A stretch of DNA of 64,000 nucleotides, from the NCBI GenBank assembly GCA_963836375.1, contig CAWIJK010000002.1, forward strand, positions 1-64,000, given 5' to 3'. Numbering within the stretch: the first letter of the stretch is position 1; each line of letters begins with the position of its first letter. The notes beneath the pieces were generated by a model. That model did no database searches. It had not been told where the DNA came from and saw nothing but the letters and a program-made list of their open reading frames with translations. This DNA comes from CAWIJK01 sp963836375 (GTDB lineage Bacteria; Actinomycetota; Acidimicrobiia; Acidimicrobiales; RAAP-2). Below are positions 1 to 9,516 of this stretch, in pieces. The position numbers and the translations under genes were made by a program.

Positions 1-402
1 TGGACGACGCCGGCAACGTCTCGATCACCGACCGGCTGAAGGACATGTACGTGGTGGGCGGCTTCAACGCCTACCCGGCCGAGATCGAGGCCATCCTGCG
101 GGGGTGCGACGAGGTGGGCCAGGTGGCGGTCGTCGGGGTGCCCGACGAGCGGCTGGGCGAGGTGGGCTGCGCCTATGTCGTCGGGCCGGCCGGCGCCTCG
201 GCCGACGACCCGGCCCGGGCGGCTCGGGTCCTCAGCTGGGCCCGCCAGGCGATGGCCAACTACAAGGTGCCGCGCTTACGCAGCCGGCCGGCCTGGACGC
301 CCTGCCGGTGAACGCCAGCGGCAAGGTCCTGAAGCGACGAGCTGCGCGAGCGCTTCGCCGAGGGGGCCGACGAGATCGTGACCAGCGAGAGGAGGAGGTT
401 GA
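1..402 (+). CDS. Acyl-CoA synthetase (FadD family), C-terminal part, frameshifted
   Basis: This is the C-terminal end of an adenylate-forming acyl/aryl-CoA ligase, which activates a carboxylic acid with ATP and joins it to CoA. The visible part starts inside the hinge region: DRLKDMYVVGGFNAYPAEIE is the typical hinge and A8-type motif, followed by NYKVP and the PVNASGKVLKR motif that carries the catalytic lysine. The 5' end lies outside the window. The protein changes frame near position 275 and again near 338 (after KVLKR the next frame gives ELRERFAEGADEIV), so the stop at about 402 is approximate. An AGGAGG at 393-398 belongs to the next gene. The wording of the hinge resembles ligases for cyclic or branched acids, but the substrate cannot be told. 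Confidence 0.75.
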
Positions 403-404
403 AA

Positions 405-1531
405 ATGCGAGGGATCGTCTTCACCACAGACGGGGTCTGATTTGACCTATGAGTTGGAGGTCCGGGACCCGGGGCCCAAGGAGGTCCGGGTGCGGGTCGG
501 CGCCGCCGGGGTCTGCCATTCGGACCTGTCGGTCATCGACGGGACCATCCCGTTCCCGCCGCCGGTAGTGCTCGGCCACGAAGGCGCCGGGGTGGTCGAC
601 GCCGTGGGATCCGAGGTCCCGGCTCGGTCAAGCCGGGCGACCACGTGGTGATCGCCACCCTGGCCAGTTGTGGCACGCGTCGGGCCTGCAGCACCGGGCA
701 CCCGACGTGGTGCCGCCGGTCGCTCGGCACCCGCGGCCAGGCCGTTCACCTTCAAGGGGGAGCCGGCCGCGCATCTTGGCCGCCGCCTCGGTGTTCGCCG
801 AGCAGACCGTGGTCTCCAGAGGTCCAGGCGGTCCGCATCCCCTCCGATGTGCCGCTCACCTCGGCCTGTCTGATCGGCTGCGGCGTGCTGACCGGGGTCG
901 GCGCCGTGCTCAACCGGGCCCGGGTCCGGCCGGGCGAGACGGCGGCCGTCTTCGGCGTGGGCGGGGTCGGCCTGAACGTGATCCAGGGCCTGCGCATCTC
1001 GGGGGCCACCCGGATCGTGGCCGTCGACACGGTGGCCGCCAAAGAAGGGCGCCGGGCCGGCAATTCGGGGCCACCGACTTCGTCGACGCCACCGACGGTG
1101 ACGCCGCCGCGGGCCGGTCCGGGCCCTGGTGCCCCCCCGACCGGGAGCGGGCGTCGGGTGCGCTCAACCCGCTGGGCGGGGCGCCCTGGGCCTTCGACTG
1201 CGTGGGGCACCCCGCCGTCCTGCGCAGCGCCCTCTACTCTCCTTGAGTGGGGGGGCAACGCCGTGGCTATCGGCATCCCGCTCGGGGAACCGAGGTGGCG
1301 GTGGACGTCAATGCCCTGGCCTACGTCGACCGGGGATTGCTCGGGTGCCGCTACGGGGTCCTCGTGGCCCCATCACGACATCCCGCTCATGGTCGACCTC
1401 TACCGATCGGGCCAGCTGCTCCTTGGACGAGCTGGTGAGCCTGACCCTGACCCTTGGCCGCCTTCTCCGAGGTGGTGGACGAGATGCACGCCGGGCGGGT
1501 GGCCCGGGGCGTGCTCACCTTCGACGGGTGA
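405..1531 (+). CDS. Zinc-dependent alcohol dehydrogenase (MDR family), frameshifted
   Basis: This is a medium-chain zinc alcohol dehydrogenase that oxidises an alcohol with NAD(P). ATG 405 follows AGGAGG by six bases. The pieces read in order: MRGIVFTTDGV, a catalytic-zinc region with GVCHSDLSVIDG and GHEGAGVVDAVG, a structural-zinc loop CGTRRACSTGHPTWC, the Rossmann motif VFGVGGVGLNVIQG, and a C-terminus GRVARGVLTFDG. At least eight frame changes are needed to join them, at for example 438, 622, 690, 815 and 1060. The structural-zinc loop has Arg where the family normally has its second Cys (CGT against TGT), which could be a further base error. It directly follows the acyl-CoA ligase, suggesting a shared degradative or lipid operon. 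Confidence 0.75.
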
Positions 1532-1568
1532 CGGGGGACCACCTCGGGCCCGATCTAGGGTGGGCCCG

Positions 1569-2311
1569 ATGAGAGGCGTCCTCCTCGCCGGCGGCACGGG
1601 CTCGCGCCTCCACCCGCTGACCCGCATCACCAACAAGCACCTGCTGCCGATCTACGACCGGCCGATGATCCAGTGGTCGATCGAGGCGCTGGTCAAGGCC
1701 GGGATCACCGAGATCATGCTGGTCACCGGGGGGACCCACGCCGGCGAGTTCCTCCGCTGCTGGGCAACGGCCACGAGTTCGGCATCGACCTGCTCTCCTA
1801 CGGGTACCAGGAGCGCCGGGCGGGATCGCCGAGGCGCTGGGGCTGGCCGAGCGGTTCGGCGACGGACGAGCCGGTGCTGGTCATGCTGGCCGACAACGTG
1901 TTCGAGCGGTCGATCCGGCCGATGGTCGAGGCCTTCGAGGCCGAGCCCGACGGCGCCCGCATCCTGCTCACGCCGGTGACCGAGCCCGAGCACCTCCGGC
2001 ACCTCGGGGTGCCCGAGCTCGACGCCGACGGCCGGGTGGTCCGGATCGTCGAGAAGCCCGAGGACCCGCCGTCGAACTTCGGGGTGACCGGCATCTACTG
2101 CTACGACGCCGCCGTCTTCTACGTCATCACGACCCTGGAGCCCTCGGGCCGCGGCGAGCTCGAGATCACCGACGTGAACAACCACTACGTCGCGCAGGGC
2201 GCCATGGCCTACGACGTGCTCGAGGGCTTCTGGGGCGACGCCGGCGAGTCGATCGACGCCTACTACGCGGTGAACGACTTCGTGCGGGCCCACGGGGCCA
2301 ACAAGGACTGA
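1569..2311 (+). CDS. Glucose-1-phosphate thymidylyltransferase-like nucleotidyltransferase, frameshifted
   Basis: This is a sugar-phosphate nucleotidyltransferase of the RmlA/RfbA type, which makes an NDP-sugar from NTP and a sugar 1-phosphate, usually the first step to dTDP-deoxysugars. The N-terminus MRGVLLAGGTGSRLHPLT is the nucleotide-binding signature, followed by NKHLLPIYDRPMIQWSIEAL. Later come MLADNVFERS (metal Asp), VEKPEDPPSNF and GVTGIYCYD. Frame changes near 1757, 1820 and 1855 must be repaired. The repaired length of about 247 residues is a little short for RmlA (about 290), so it may be a short-form enzyme. A TAGGGT box at 1556-1561 lies 7 nt before the ATG, which fits a leaderless transcript. 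Confidence 0.75.
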
Positions 2312-2324
2312 GGGTCGTTCGGGC

Positions 2325-4445
2325 TCAGCGGGCCGCCCCGCCGGCCGACGGGCGCCGGACCGGCCCGCCCGCCCCCTCGTTGCCGCCACCCCGTCGCCGT
2401 CGGCGGTCGACCGGTCGGGTCGGCCTCGGTGCCGTGGGGCGCGGGATCGACGGCGGGGCCAGCGGGCCGAGGGCCCGGCGGACGGTCGTCGGCGATCCCC
2501 GGCCGTCGAGACCGAGGGCGGCCAGGATGTCGTCGGCTTGCCCTGGGCCACGTAGGCCCGGGGGATGCCGAGGTGGACGTCGGCGGCCCGGCGCCCGGCG
2601 CGCCGCGCCGCCGGCCACCGCGTCGGCAGGAACATGCCGGCGCCGCCGAGGCGGACGCCGTCCTCGGCCGTGACCACCAGGGTGTGGCGGCCGCGTCGGC
2701 GAGCATCGCCGGGTCGGGCGGGCTCACGACCCGCACGTCCCAGACGGTGGCGTCGATGCCCTCGGCCGCCAGCTCGGCCGCCGCGTCGATCGCAGGCGGC
2801 CAGCAGCTTGCCCACGCCGAGCAGGCAGACCGAGCCGTCGCCGCCCCGCACGCGGCGGCGCCGCCAGCCCCTCGCCCACCTCGTCGGCGGCACGTGGCGG
2901 GGCGGGGTCTTGGGGAAGCGGATCGACCGAGGGCCCGGGCGAGCTCGAGGGCGCGTGCGAGCATCGGCCTCGACCTCCTCGGCCGACGACGGGGCGAAGA
3001 CGGTCATGCCCGGGATCGACAGGGTGAGGGCCAGGTCGAGCACGCCGTGGTGGCTCGGCCCGTCGTCGCCGGTGATGCCGGCCCGGTCGAGGACGAAGAC
3101 GACCGGGGAGCCGGTGCAGGCCGACGTCCAGGTTGGCCTGGTCGAAGGCCCGGGAGAAGAAGGTGGAGTAGACGGCGACCACCGGCCGGAGCCCGCCCAT
3201 GGCCATCCCGGCCGCCGCGGTGACCTCGTGCTGCTCGGCGATGCCGACGTCGAAGAACCGGTCGGGGAAGCGGGCCTGGAAGGGGAGCAGGCCGGTCGGC
3301 CCGGGCATGGCCGCGGTCAGGGCGACGATCTCGGGCGTCGTCGTCGGCCAGCGCGCAGCAGGGCCCGGGTGAAGGCGTCGGTGTAGGTGGCGGGCAGGAT
3401 CGCCGCGGTTGGCCGACCCGGCCATGGCCCGCCGATCGCCGCCTGGCCACCCCGCTCGAGCCGCTCCGAGCGACCCGACGGCCGTGCCGGCGGCCGAGCC
3501 CCGACGGCGTTCTCGGGCGGACCGCCCGGGGCGCCTTCACGTCGTGGAGCCGCTGGACCTCGTCCTCCTCGGCGGGGCGTAGCCGCGGCCCTTCTGGGTG
3601 AGGACGTGGACCACGATCGGCCCGTCCCACTCGGCGGCGTTGGCGAAGGCCTGCTCCATCGAGGCGATGTCGTGGCCGTCGATGGGGCCGGCGTAGCGGA
3701 CGCCCAGGGCCTCGAAGAAGGTGTGGGGCGCCACGATCTCGCGCAGGGCGCTGGTGAGGCCGTGGACCCCCGAGTAGGCCAGCTCGCCGACGCCGGGATG
3801 TCGCGCAGCCGGTTGCGGAGCCGCTCGCGGGTCTGGACGTAGGTCGGGTTCAGCCGCAGGCTGGTCAGGCTCTGGGAGAGGTGCGAGACCGTCGGGGCGT
3901 AGGAGCGGCCGTTGTCGTTGAGCACGATCACCACCCGCCGGCCCGAGTGGCCGAGGTTGTTGAGCGCCTCGTAGGCCATGCCGCCGGTGAGGGCGCCGTC
4001 GCCCACCACGGCGACCACCCGGCGGTCCCCGCCGTGGCCGACCGCCTGGCCCCGAGCTCGAAGGCGGTGGCCAGCCCGTGGGCGTAGGAGAGGGCGGTCG
4101 AGGCGTGGCTGTTCTCGATCCAGTCGTGCTCGGACTCGGCCCGGTTGGGGTAGCCCGACAGCCCGCCCTCCTTGCTGAGCTCCCGGAACCGGTAGCGGCG
4201 GCCGGTCAGGAGCTTGTGGACGTAGGCCTGGTGGCCGGTGTCCCACAGGATGGCGTCGCGGGGGGAGTCGAAGACCCGGTGCAGGGCCAGGGTGAGCTCG
4301 ACGACGCCGAGGTTGGAGCCGAGGTGGCCGCCGGTCGTGGTGACCGTCTCGACGATGAAGGCGCGGATCTCGGCGCCAGCTCGTCGAGCTGGTCGTAGCC
4401 GAGGGCGCGGAGGTCGGCGGGGGTCTCGATGCTGGGCAGGATCAT
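2325..4445 (-). CDS. dxs: 1-deoxy-D-xylulose-5-phosphate synthase, frameshifted
   Basis: DXS condenses pyruvate and glyceraldehyde 3-phosphate with thiamine diphosphate, the first step of the MEP isoprenoid pathway. ATG at 4445 starts MILPSIETPADLRALGYDQL. Recognisable blocks in order: GGHLGSNLGVVELTLALHRV, DTGHQAYVHKLLTGR, the TPP motif GDGALTGGMAYEALNNLGHS, FEALGVRYAGPIDGHD, VGIAEQHEVTAAAGMAMGG, and a C-terminal QADDILAALGLDGRG. These blocks sit in all three frames; I count at least eight frame changes, with clusters near 3,100, 3,400, 3,550 and 4,030. The C-terminal tail after LDGRG is rich in Arg and Pro and its frame is uncertain, so the stop at 2325 is tentative. The repaired length of about 700 residues is slightly above the usual 620-650. 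Confidence 0.85.
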
Positions 4446-4481
4446 GGGCGGGGGTGCGGCGGCGGGCCGATGCGGCCCACG

Positions 4482-5735
4482 CTACCCCGGGACCGAACGG
4501 TGAGGACCCCTCTCGTGTTGGGCGAGGGCGGCCACCACGACCACGAGGGCCATGGCCGCCAGGAGCTGGAGGCCCCGGGCCGGCCCGAAGGCGTCGGAGA
4601 CCCAGCCGACGAGCGGGGCGCCGGCCACCCAGCCGACGTAGCCGGCGGCGGTGAAGGCCCCCGACGCCGCCGTGGGCCGGCTGGCCTGGACGGTGGCCTG
4701 GCTCATGACCAGGGGCCAGAAGAGCGACGCCCCGGCCGCCCCCAGGGCCAGGCCGACGGCGGCGACCGCCGGGTCGACCGAGAGCGACTCGACCAGGATG
4801 CCGCCCCCGGCCACCAGGCCCCCCACCACCAGGCCGATCCGGGCGCTCAGCAGGCCAGCATCGGTCCGCCCGCCCCCCGGGTGGTGGCGGCCACCGACTG
4901 GCCCACGACGTAGGCGCCGGCCCCCAGGAGCACCCCGGCGGCCAGGTGGGTCCGCAGGTAGAGCACCCCCCAGGTGTCGACGCCGCCCTCGGTGATCTCG
5001 GCCACCGCGAAGACGAAGAGGAAGAGGAGCAGGCGGTCGGCCCGCAACTGGGCCCAGGGGCCGAGGGACCCCGTCCGCCCCGGCCCGCCCTCGCCCGCCC
5101 CCGGCGACCTCGCGGCGGGTACCGGCCCACCCGGGGCCACGGGGACCACGACAGCCAACCGGTCGGACCGGACGTGGACCCACAGCGCCACCACCCCGGC
5201 CCCCACGGCCACCGCCGGCCAGAGCCAGCGCCACGAGAGCCCGGCGTGCAGGACCACTCCGGCCATGGCGGCACCGCTCAAGGCGCCGATGTTGAACAGG
5301 GCGTGGAACCGGACGAGGGCCCCGGGCCGGCCCAGGAGGCGCCGGGACGCCGCGGCGTTCATCGCCGTGTCGACGCACCCGCCCGAGACCTCGGCCGCCA
5401 CGAACAAGACGGCAAAGGCGGGCCAGTCCCGGGCCAGGGCGGCACCGACCAGAAAGACCGCCCACGCGACCAGCGACCAGCTGAGGAGTCGTCCGGTCCC
5501 CCAGCGCTCGGCCCGGTGCCCGACGACCGCCCCGGTCACCGCGGCGATGGCGATGGCCACCGCCAGCAGCAGGCCGAGCGGGGCGTCGGAGAGGCTGAAG
5601 GTCCGCTGGACGTCGGCCACCGCGACGGCCCACGTCCCCCAGAAGAGCACCCAGGGCCACGAAGGTGGCCGCCACCGGCCCCCGTCGCGCCCCGGTCGGT
5701 GCCGGCGCGGCCGCGGCCTGCTCGGGGATGCTCAC
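4482..5735 (-). CDS. Major facilitator superfamily transporter, frameshifted
   Basis: This is a 12-helix MFS permease, substrate unknown. I take GTG 5735 (VSIPEQAAAAP) as the start. The first half runs from WGTWAVAVADVQ through the loop GHRAERWGTGRLL (MFS motif A region) and SGGCVDTAMNAAASRRLLG. That last block resembles motifs in sugar-type MFS proteins that carry an invariant N/A-rich helix 5. The second half resumes in another frame at LLSARIGLVVGGLVAGG and ends in HERGPHRSVPG. Frame changes lie near 5640 and 4855. It is separated from dxs by only 36 nt and reads the same way, so the two may be co-transcribed with this gene first. Confidence 0.7.
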   Translation of the reverse strand: MSIPEQAAAAPAPTGARRGPVAATFVALGALLGDVGRRGGRRPADLQPLRRPARPAAGGGHRHRRGDRGGRRAPGRALGDRTTPQLVAGRVGGLSGRCRPGPGLARLCRLVRGGRGLGRVRRHGDERRGVPAPPGPARGPRPVPRPVQHRRLERCRHGRSGPARRALVALALAGGGRGGRGGGAVGPRPVRPVGCRGPRGPGWAGTRREVAGGGRGRAGADGVPRPLGPVAGRPPAPLPLRLRGGRDHRGRRRHLGGALPADPPGRRGAPGGRRLRRGPVGGRHHPGGGRTDAGLLSARIGLVVGGLVAGGGILVESLSVDPAVAAVGLALGAAGASLFWPLVMSQATVQASRPTAASGAFTAAGYVGWVAGAPLVGWVSDAFGPARGLQLLAAMALVVVVAALAQHERGPHRSVPG

Positions 5736-5758
5736 GACGCCAAAGGGGACCGGACCGA

Positions 5759-6133
5759 TCAGCGGTGGGCGACGACGCCGGCCTTGCCCAAGAAAGCCTC
5801 GCGGTCGACGAGGACCCGGGTGAGGCGACCGGCGCCCACCAGCCCGGTGTTGCGATCCGAGCGCAAGGTGGCCGAGACGGTGAAGGACAGCCGCCGGCCC
5901 TCGACCCTGGCCAGCGTGGCCTCGGCGGTCACGGTGGCCCCGACGGCGACCGGTGCGAGGTGGTCGAACTGGAGCCGGGTGGCCACGCTGGTCCGGCCCG
6001 CACCCAGCCGGCCCTCGAGGGCCCGGCAGCTGGCCTCCTCGCACAGGGCCACCAGGCGGGGCGTGGCCAGCACGGCCACGTCGCCGGAGCGCAAGGCCTG
6101 GGCGGTGTCGGCCTCGGTGACCAACAGGTCCAC
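5759..6133 (-). CDS. FlK-like hotdog thioesterase
   Basis: This is a single hotdog-fold protein of about 125 residues resembling the fluoroacetyl-CoA thioesterase (FlK) family, which hydrolyses small acyl-CoA esters. Family features are TEADTAQALRSGDVAVLATP at the N-terminus, LCEEASCRAL with the acidic residue aligned to the catalytic Glu of FlK, and FDHLAPVAVG with the conserved His. The C-terminus ends VDREAFLGKAGVVAHR. GTG 6133 is the last safe start. Relatives begin about ten residues earlier with a PGL-S-A motif, and PGLSTGLSARV is in fact encoded just upstream in frame without a usual start codon, so a small frameshift near 6160 may hide the true N-terminus. The natural substrate is unknown; most such homologues do not act on fluoroacetyl-CoA. 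Confidence 0.65.
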   Translation of the reverse strand: MDLLVTEADTAQALRSGDVAVLATPRLVALCEEASCRALEGRLGAGRTSVATRLQFDHLAPVAVGATVTAEATLARVEGRRLSFTVSATLRSDRNTGLVGAGRLTRVLVDREAFLGKAGVVAHR

Positions 6134-6216
6134 CCTCGCGCTGAGCCCGGTGGACAGACCCGGTCGGGCGCGCCGGCCTCGGATGGGCGGTGGGCACGCC
6201 GATTACGATACCGCCC

Positions 6217-7617
6217 GTGAGCGACGGCCCCCTGATCGAGACCCCGCGTGCTCGAGCGGGTGCTCGGCGCCGCCCTGGCCCGGGGCGGCGACCTGGCCGA
6301 GGTGTTCGCCGAGGACCGGCAGACGTCGGGGGCGATGCTCGACGACGGTCGCATCGAGGAGCTCTCCTCGGGCCGGGAGCGTGGGGCCGGGATCCGGGTG
6401 ATCGTCGGCGAGACCACCGGCTTCGCCCACACGGCCGACCTGTCCGAGCCGGGCCTGCTGGCCGCCGCCGACGCCGCGGCGGCCGTCGCCCGCCAGGGGG
6501 GTGGCGGGGTCAAGACGGTGGCCCTCTCGGAGCGCCGGCCGGTCGGCCACCGGGCCGACGTGCTGCCCCGAGCGTGGCCAAGCCGGCCAAGCTCGACCTG
6601 TTGTCCCGGGCCGACGACGCGGCGCGGACGGCCGGGGCGGCGGTCTCCCAGGTTCAGGCCGGCTACGGGGACTGCCGCCGCCGGGTGCTCATCGCCAACT
6701 CCGAGGGGCTCACGGCCGAAGACGACCAGGTGCGCACCCGGTTCAACGTGGTCGTGCGTGGCGACGGGGGACACCGGCATGCAGACCGGTTACGAGAGCG
6801 TGGCTCGGACCGAGGGCTTGGAGGTGTTCGAGCGCGTCGACGTCGACGACGTGGCCCGGACCGCCGCCGACCGGGCCCTGTCCAAGCTGGCCGCCCGCCC
6901 GGCGCCCTCGGGCGAGGTGCCGGTGGTGTTGGCCGGCGGGAGCGGGGGGATCCTCTTCCACGAGGCGTGCGGGCACGGCCTGGAGGCTGACCACATCGTG
7001 AAGGACGCCTCGGTCTACGTCGGCCAGGTGGGCAAGCTGGTGGCCAGCCCCTTGGTCACCCTGGTCGACGATGGCACGGTCGCCGGCGAGTGGGGGAACT
7101 TCGTCGATCGACGACGAGGGACGCCCGGCCGCTCGCAACGTGCTCATCGAGCACGGCGTACTCACCGACTACATGTGGGACTCCTGCGGGCCCGCAAGGA
7201 GGGGCGGGAGTCGTCGGGCAACGGCCGACGGCAGAGCTATCAGCACCTGCCGATGGTGCGTATGACCAACACCTTCCTGTTGGCCGGGACCGACGACCCA
7301 GACGAGATCGTGGCCCAGACCCCAAACGGCGTCTACGTGGCCAAGCTCGGGGGGGACAGGTCAACACGGCGACCGGCGACTTCGTGTTCGGGACGACCGA
7401 GGCCTATCTCATCGAGGGGGGACGGATCACCGAGCCGCTCCGCGACGCCAACCTGATCGGCAACGGACCAGAGGTGCTCCGGCGCATCGACGCCCTGGCC
7501 CACGATTTCGACATGACCCCGGGAACCTGCGGCAAGGACGGCCAGAGCGTGCCCGTGGGTTGCGGGCAGCCGACCCTGCGGATCACCGGCGTGACCATCG
7601 GGGGGACCGCCGCGTGA
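6217..7617 (+). CDS. tldD: TldD metalloprotease subunit, frameshifted
   Basis: TldD is the metal-bearing subunit of the TldD/TldE (PmbA) protease, which degrades unfolded peptides and matures some modified peptides and antitoxins. The zinc site is visible as HEACGHGLEADH (HExxxH). Other blocks are ELSSGRERGAGIRVIVGE, DCRRRVLIANSEGL, RQSYQHLPMVRMTN, VYVAKLGGG, and the C-terminus QPTLRITGVTIGGTAA. Frame changes occur near 6245, 6570, 6765, 7105, 7185 and 7350. TACGAT at 6204-6209 stands 7 nt before GTG 6217, suggesting leaderless expression. The stop TGA at 7615-7617 overlaps the GTG of the partner subunit (GTGA), so the two are translationally coupled. Confidence 0.85.
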
Positions 7618-8975
7618 GCGACCTGGTGGGGCTGGCCGACCGGGTGGTCGACCAGGCGGGAGCGGGCGAGCAGCTCGAGGTCTACGTCGCCCGAGGCCAG
7701 GACACCGAGGTCCGGGCCTATGACGGCGAGGTCGAGTCGCTTTCATCGGCCACCTCGTCGGGACTCGGCGTCCGTGTGCTCCTGGCCGACGAGGGGGGTG
7801 GGGGCAACCGGTTGGGGTTGGCCTGGGCCGGGTCGCTCGACGACCAGGTGGTGGCCGCCACGGTGGCCGAGGCCCGGGACAACGCCCGCTACGCCACCCC
7901 CGACCCGTATGTGACCCTGGCCGAGCCCGACGGGGTGGCCGCCGCCGAGGTAGACCTTTGGGACCCCTCGCTGGCCGACATGCCCACCGACCGCAAGGTC
8001 GACCTGGCGCTGTCGTTGGAGCGACAGGTGCGCCGGGCCGATCCCCGGATCCGCCAGGTGTCCTCGGCCGACTACGGCGACGAGCGGGTCGAGGTCGCCC
8101 TGGCTTCCACCGCCGGCATACGCTCGTTCACCCGTCGGACGTCGGTGTTCCTGTCGGTCTCGGCCATCGCCGGCGAGGGGGCCGACACCCAGACCGGCTC
8201 GGGGTTCAGCGTCGGACGCTCCCCGGCCGACCTCGACCCGGACCGGGCGGCGAACGACGCAGTGGAGCGGGCCGTGCGGATGCTCGGGTCGACCAAGGCC
8301 CGCTCCGGGCGCTGCACGGTCATCTTCGACCCGAGGGTGGTGTCGACCCTGCTCTCGGTCGTCTCCTCGGCCCTCTCGGGCGAGGCAGTGGTGAAAGGGC
8401 GTTCCTTCTTCGCCGGGCGGGTGGGCGAGGTCGTCGCCGCGCCGACCGTGGCTTTGGTGGACGACCCGACCGACCCGAGGGCCTTTGGGGCCGCGGCTTA
8501 CGACAGCGAGGGGCTGGCCTGCCGGCGCAACGCCCTCATCGAAGACGGCGTCCTGCGGGGCTTCCTCTACGACACGGTGTCGGGACGGCGCGCCGGGACG
8601 GTCTCGACCGGCTCGGCCGTCCGGGGCGGGTTCGCCGGGATCCCCGCCCCGGGCTGCCGGGCCCTGGTGCTGGACCCGGGGGACCTGGATCAGAGCGGAG
8701 TGCTGGCCGCGGTCGGCGAAGGCCTGTTCGTCCAGTCGATCACCGGGGTGCACTCGGGGGTGAACGCCGTGAGCGGCGACTTCTCCGTCGGGGCCGAGGG
8801 GCTCATGGTGCGTGACGGGGTGCTGGCCGAACCGGTCCGCGAGGTCACCGTGGCCTCGACCCTCCAGCGAATGCTGCAGTCGATCCTCCACATCGGCGGC
8901 GACGTGGAATGGCTGCCGGGCATCGCCGCCGGCCAGACCCTGGCCATCGGCGACATGCAGTTGAGCGGCTCCTGA
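7614..8975 (+). CDS. pmbA: TldE/PmbA subunit of the TldD-TldE protease
   Basis: This is the non-metal partner of TldD, intact at 453 residues, close to the usual 450. The fold is the same as TldD but the HExxxH is absent, as expected: the equivalent stretch reads SSALSGEAVVKGRSFFAGRV. The N-terminus VYVARGQDTEVRAYDGEVES and the C-terminus DVEWLPGIAAGQTLAIGDMQ are typical. The start GTG 7614 is fixed by the 4-base GTGA overlap with tldD and by alignment to the family N-terminus. This is the first fully intact reading frame after the error-rich left end of the window. Confidence 0.9.
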   Translation: MSDLVGLADRVVDQAGAGEQLEVYVARGQDTEVRAYDGEVESLSSATSSGLGVRVLLADEGGGGNRLGLAWAGSLDDQVVAATVAEARDNARYATPDPYVTLAEPDGVAAAEVDLWDPSLADMPTDRKVDLALSLERQVRRADPRIRQVSSADYGDERVEVALASTAGIRSFTRRTSVFLSVSAIAGEGADTQTGSGFSVGRSPADLDPDRAANDAVERAVRMLGSTKARSGRCTVIFDPRVVSTLLSVVSSALSGEAVVKGRSFFAGRVGEVVAAPTVALVDDPTDPRAFGAAAYDSEGLACRRNALIEDGVLRGFLYDTVSGRRAGTVSTGSAVRGGFAGIPAPGCRALVLDPGDLDQSGVLAAVGEGLFVQSITGVHSGVNAVSGDFSVGAEGLMVRDGVLAEPVREVTVASTLQRMLQSILHIGGDVEWLPGIAAGQTLAIGDMQLSGS

Positions 8976-8996
8976 CCGGCACAGAGTCCGGCCGGT
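8975..8996. terminator. Possible bidirectional terminator hairpin
   Basis: ACCGGC (8975-8980) and GCCGGT (8991-8996) form a 6-bp stem with a 10-nt loop, right at the stop of pmbA and 15 nt from the stop of the convergent zinc-ribbon gene. There is no T-tract, so this is a weak call. Confidence 0.3.
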
Positions 8997-9010
8997 GCTT
9001 TGGGTGGCCC

Positions 9011-9367
9011 TCAGGAAGTGGCGGCCTTGGCACCCTCAGTCTTTGCCGTTTTCGGGGCGTCAGCTTTTGCCTTGTCGCCACCGCCGGCTTGTGACCCAGA
9101 GTCCCCCGAGCCAGAACCGTCCTTGGCCGCCGCCGGCTCCTTGGCCGGGCTCTCGCCACGGTCGGTCGACCCCCCTGCTGCTTTGGCCGCCGGCCGGCTG
9201 TCGTTCTTGTAGAAGCCGCTCCCTTTCAGCACGATGCCGATGTTGCCGAACACCTTACGGAGCGGACCGCCGCAGTTCGGGCAGGTCGTCAAGGGGTCCT
9301 CGGAGAAGGACTGGACCACCTCGAGGTGTTCCCCGCACGACGGGCATGCGTACTCGTACGTCGGCAT
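9011..9367 (-). CDS. FmdB-family zinc-ribbon protein with disordered tail (Ruc-like redox chaperone)
   Basis: This 118-residue protein has an N-terminal zinc ribbon with two CxxC pairs (YACPSCGEHLEVVQSF and TTCPNCGGPLRKVFG), then FKGSGFYK-type residues (VLKGSGFYKNDSR), and a long tail of Ala, Lys, Gly and Ser from about residue 60 that looks unstructured. This layout matches the mycobacterial FmdB-like protein Rv0991c, described to my knowledge as a redox-regulated chaperone (Ruc) that becomes active when its cysteines are oxidised. The start ATG 9367 has GGAG seven bases upstream. The CIRCE-like inverted repeat 65 bp upstream of the start supports heat-shock control by HrcA. FmdB-family proteins are often annotated as transcriptional regulators; the tail and the operator make a stress role more likely here. 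Confidence 0.8.
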   Translation of the reverse strand: MPTYEYACPSCGEHLEVVQSFSEDPLTTCPNCGGPLRKVFGNIGIVLKGSGFYKNDSRPAAKAAGGSTDRGESPAKEPAAAKDGSGSGDSGSQAGGGDKAKADAPKTAKTEGAKAATS

Positions 9368-9431
9368 TGCCGCTCCTTCCCCTTCTCCCGCCGATCGGGA
9401 CTCTCCGCTCTTGAGGCCCGGCGCCGACCCG

Positions 9432-9460
9432 ATTGGCACTCTGAGGTCCTGAGTGCCAAT
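9432..9460. promoter_or_regulatory. CIRCE-like operator (HrcA binding site)
   Basis: ATTGGCACTC (9432-9441), nine bases, then GAGTGCCAAT (9451-9460): a perfect 10-bp inverted repeat. The CIRCE consensus is TTAGCACTC-N9-GAGTGCTAA, and this site differs only by a compensated A to G in each arm while keeping the exact N9 spacing. It lies between the divergent zinc-ribbon gene and moaC, much closer in context to the zinc-ribbon gene (65 bp from its ATG). Confidence 0.8.
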
Positions 9461-9504
9461 CCTACCGCAGCGATCCCCCGGCTGAGCCGCGCCCGGACCG
9501 GCCC

Positions 9505-9510
9505 TAGAAT
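9505..9510 (+). promoter_or_regulatory. -10 box TAGAAT of a leaderless moaC transcript
   Basis: TAGAAT matches the actinobacterial TAnnnT -10 pattern, and the GTG start begins 6 nt after it, where transcription itself would be expected to begin. No Shine-Dalgarno sequence is present. Confidence 0.5.
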
Positions 9511-9516
9511 CGCCAT

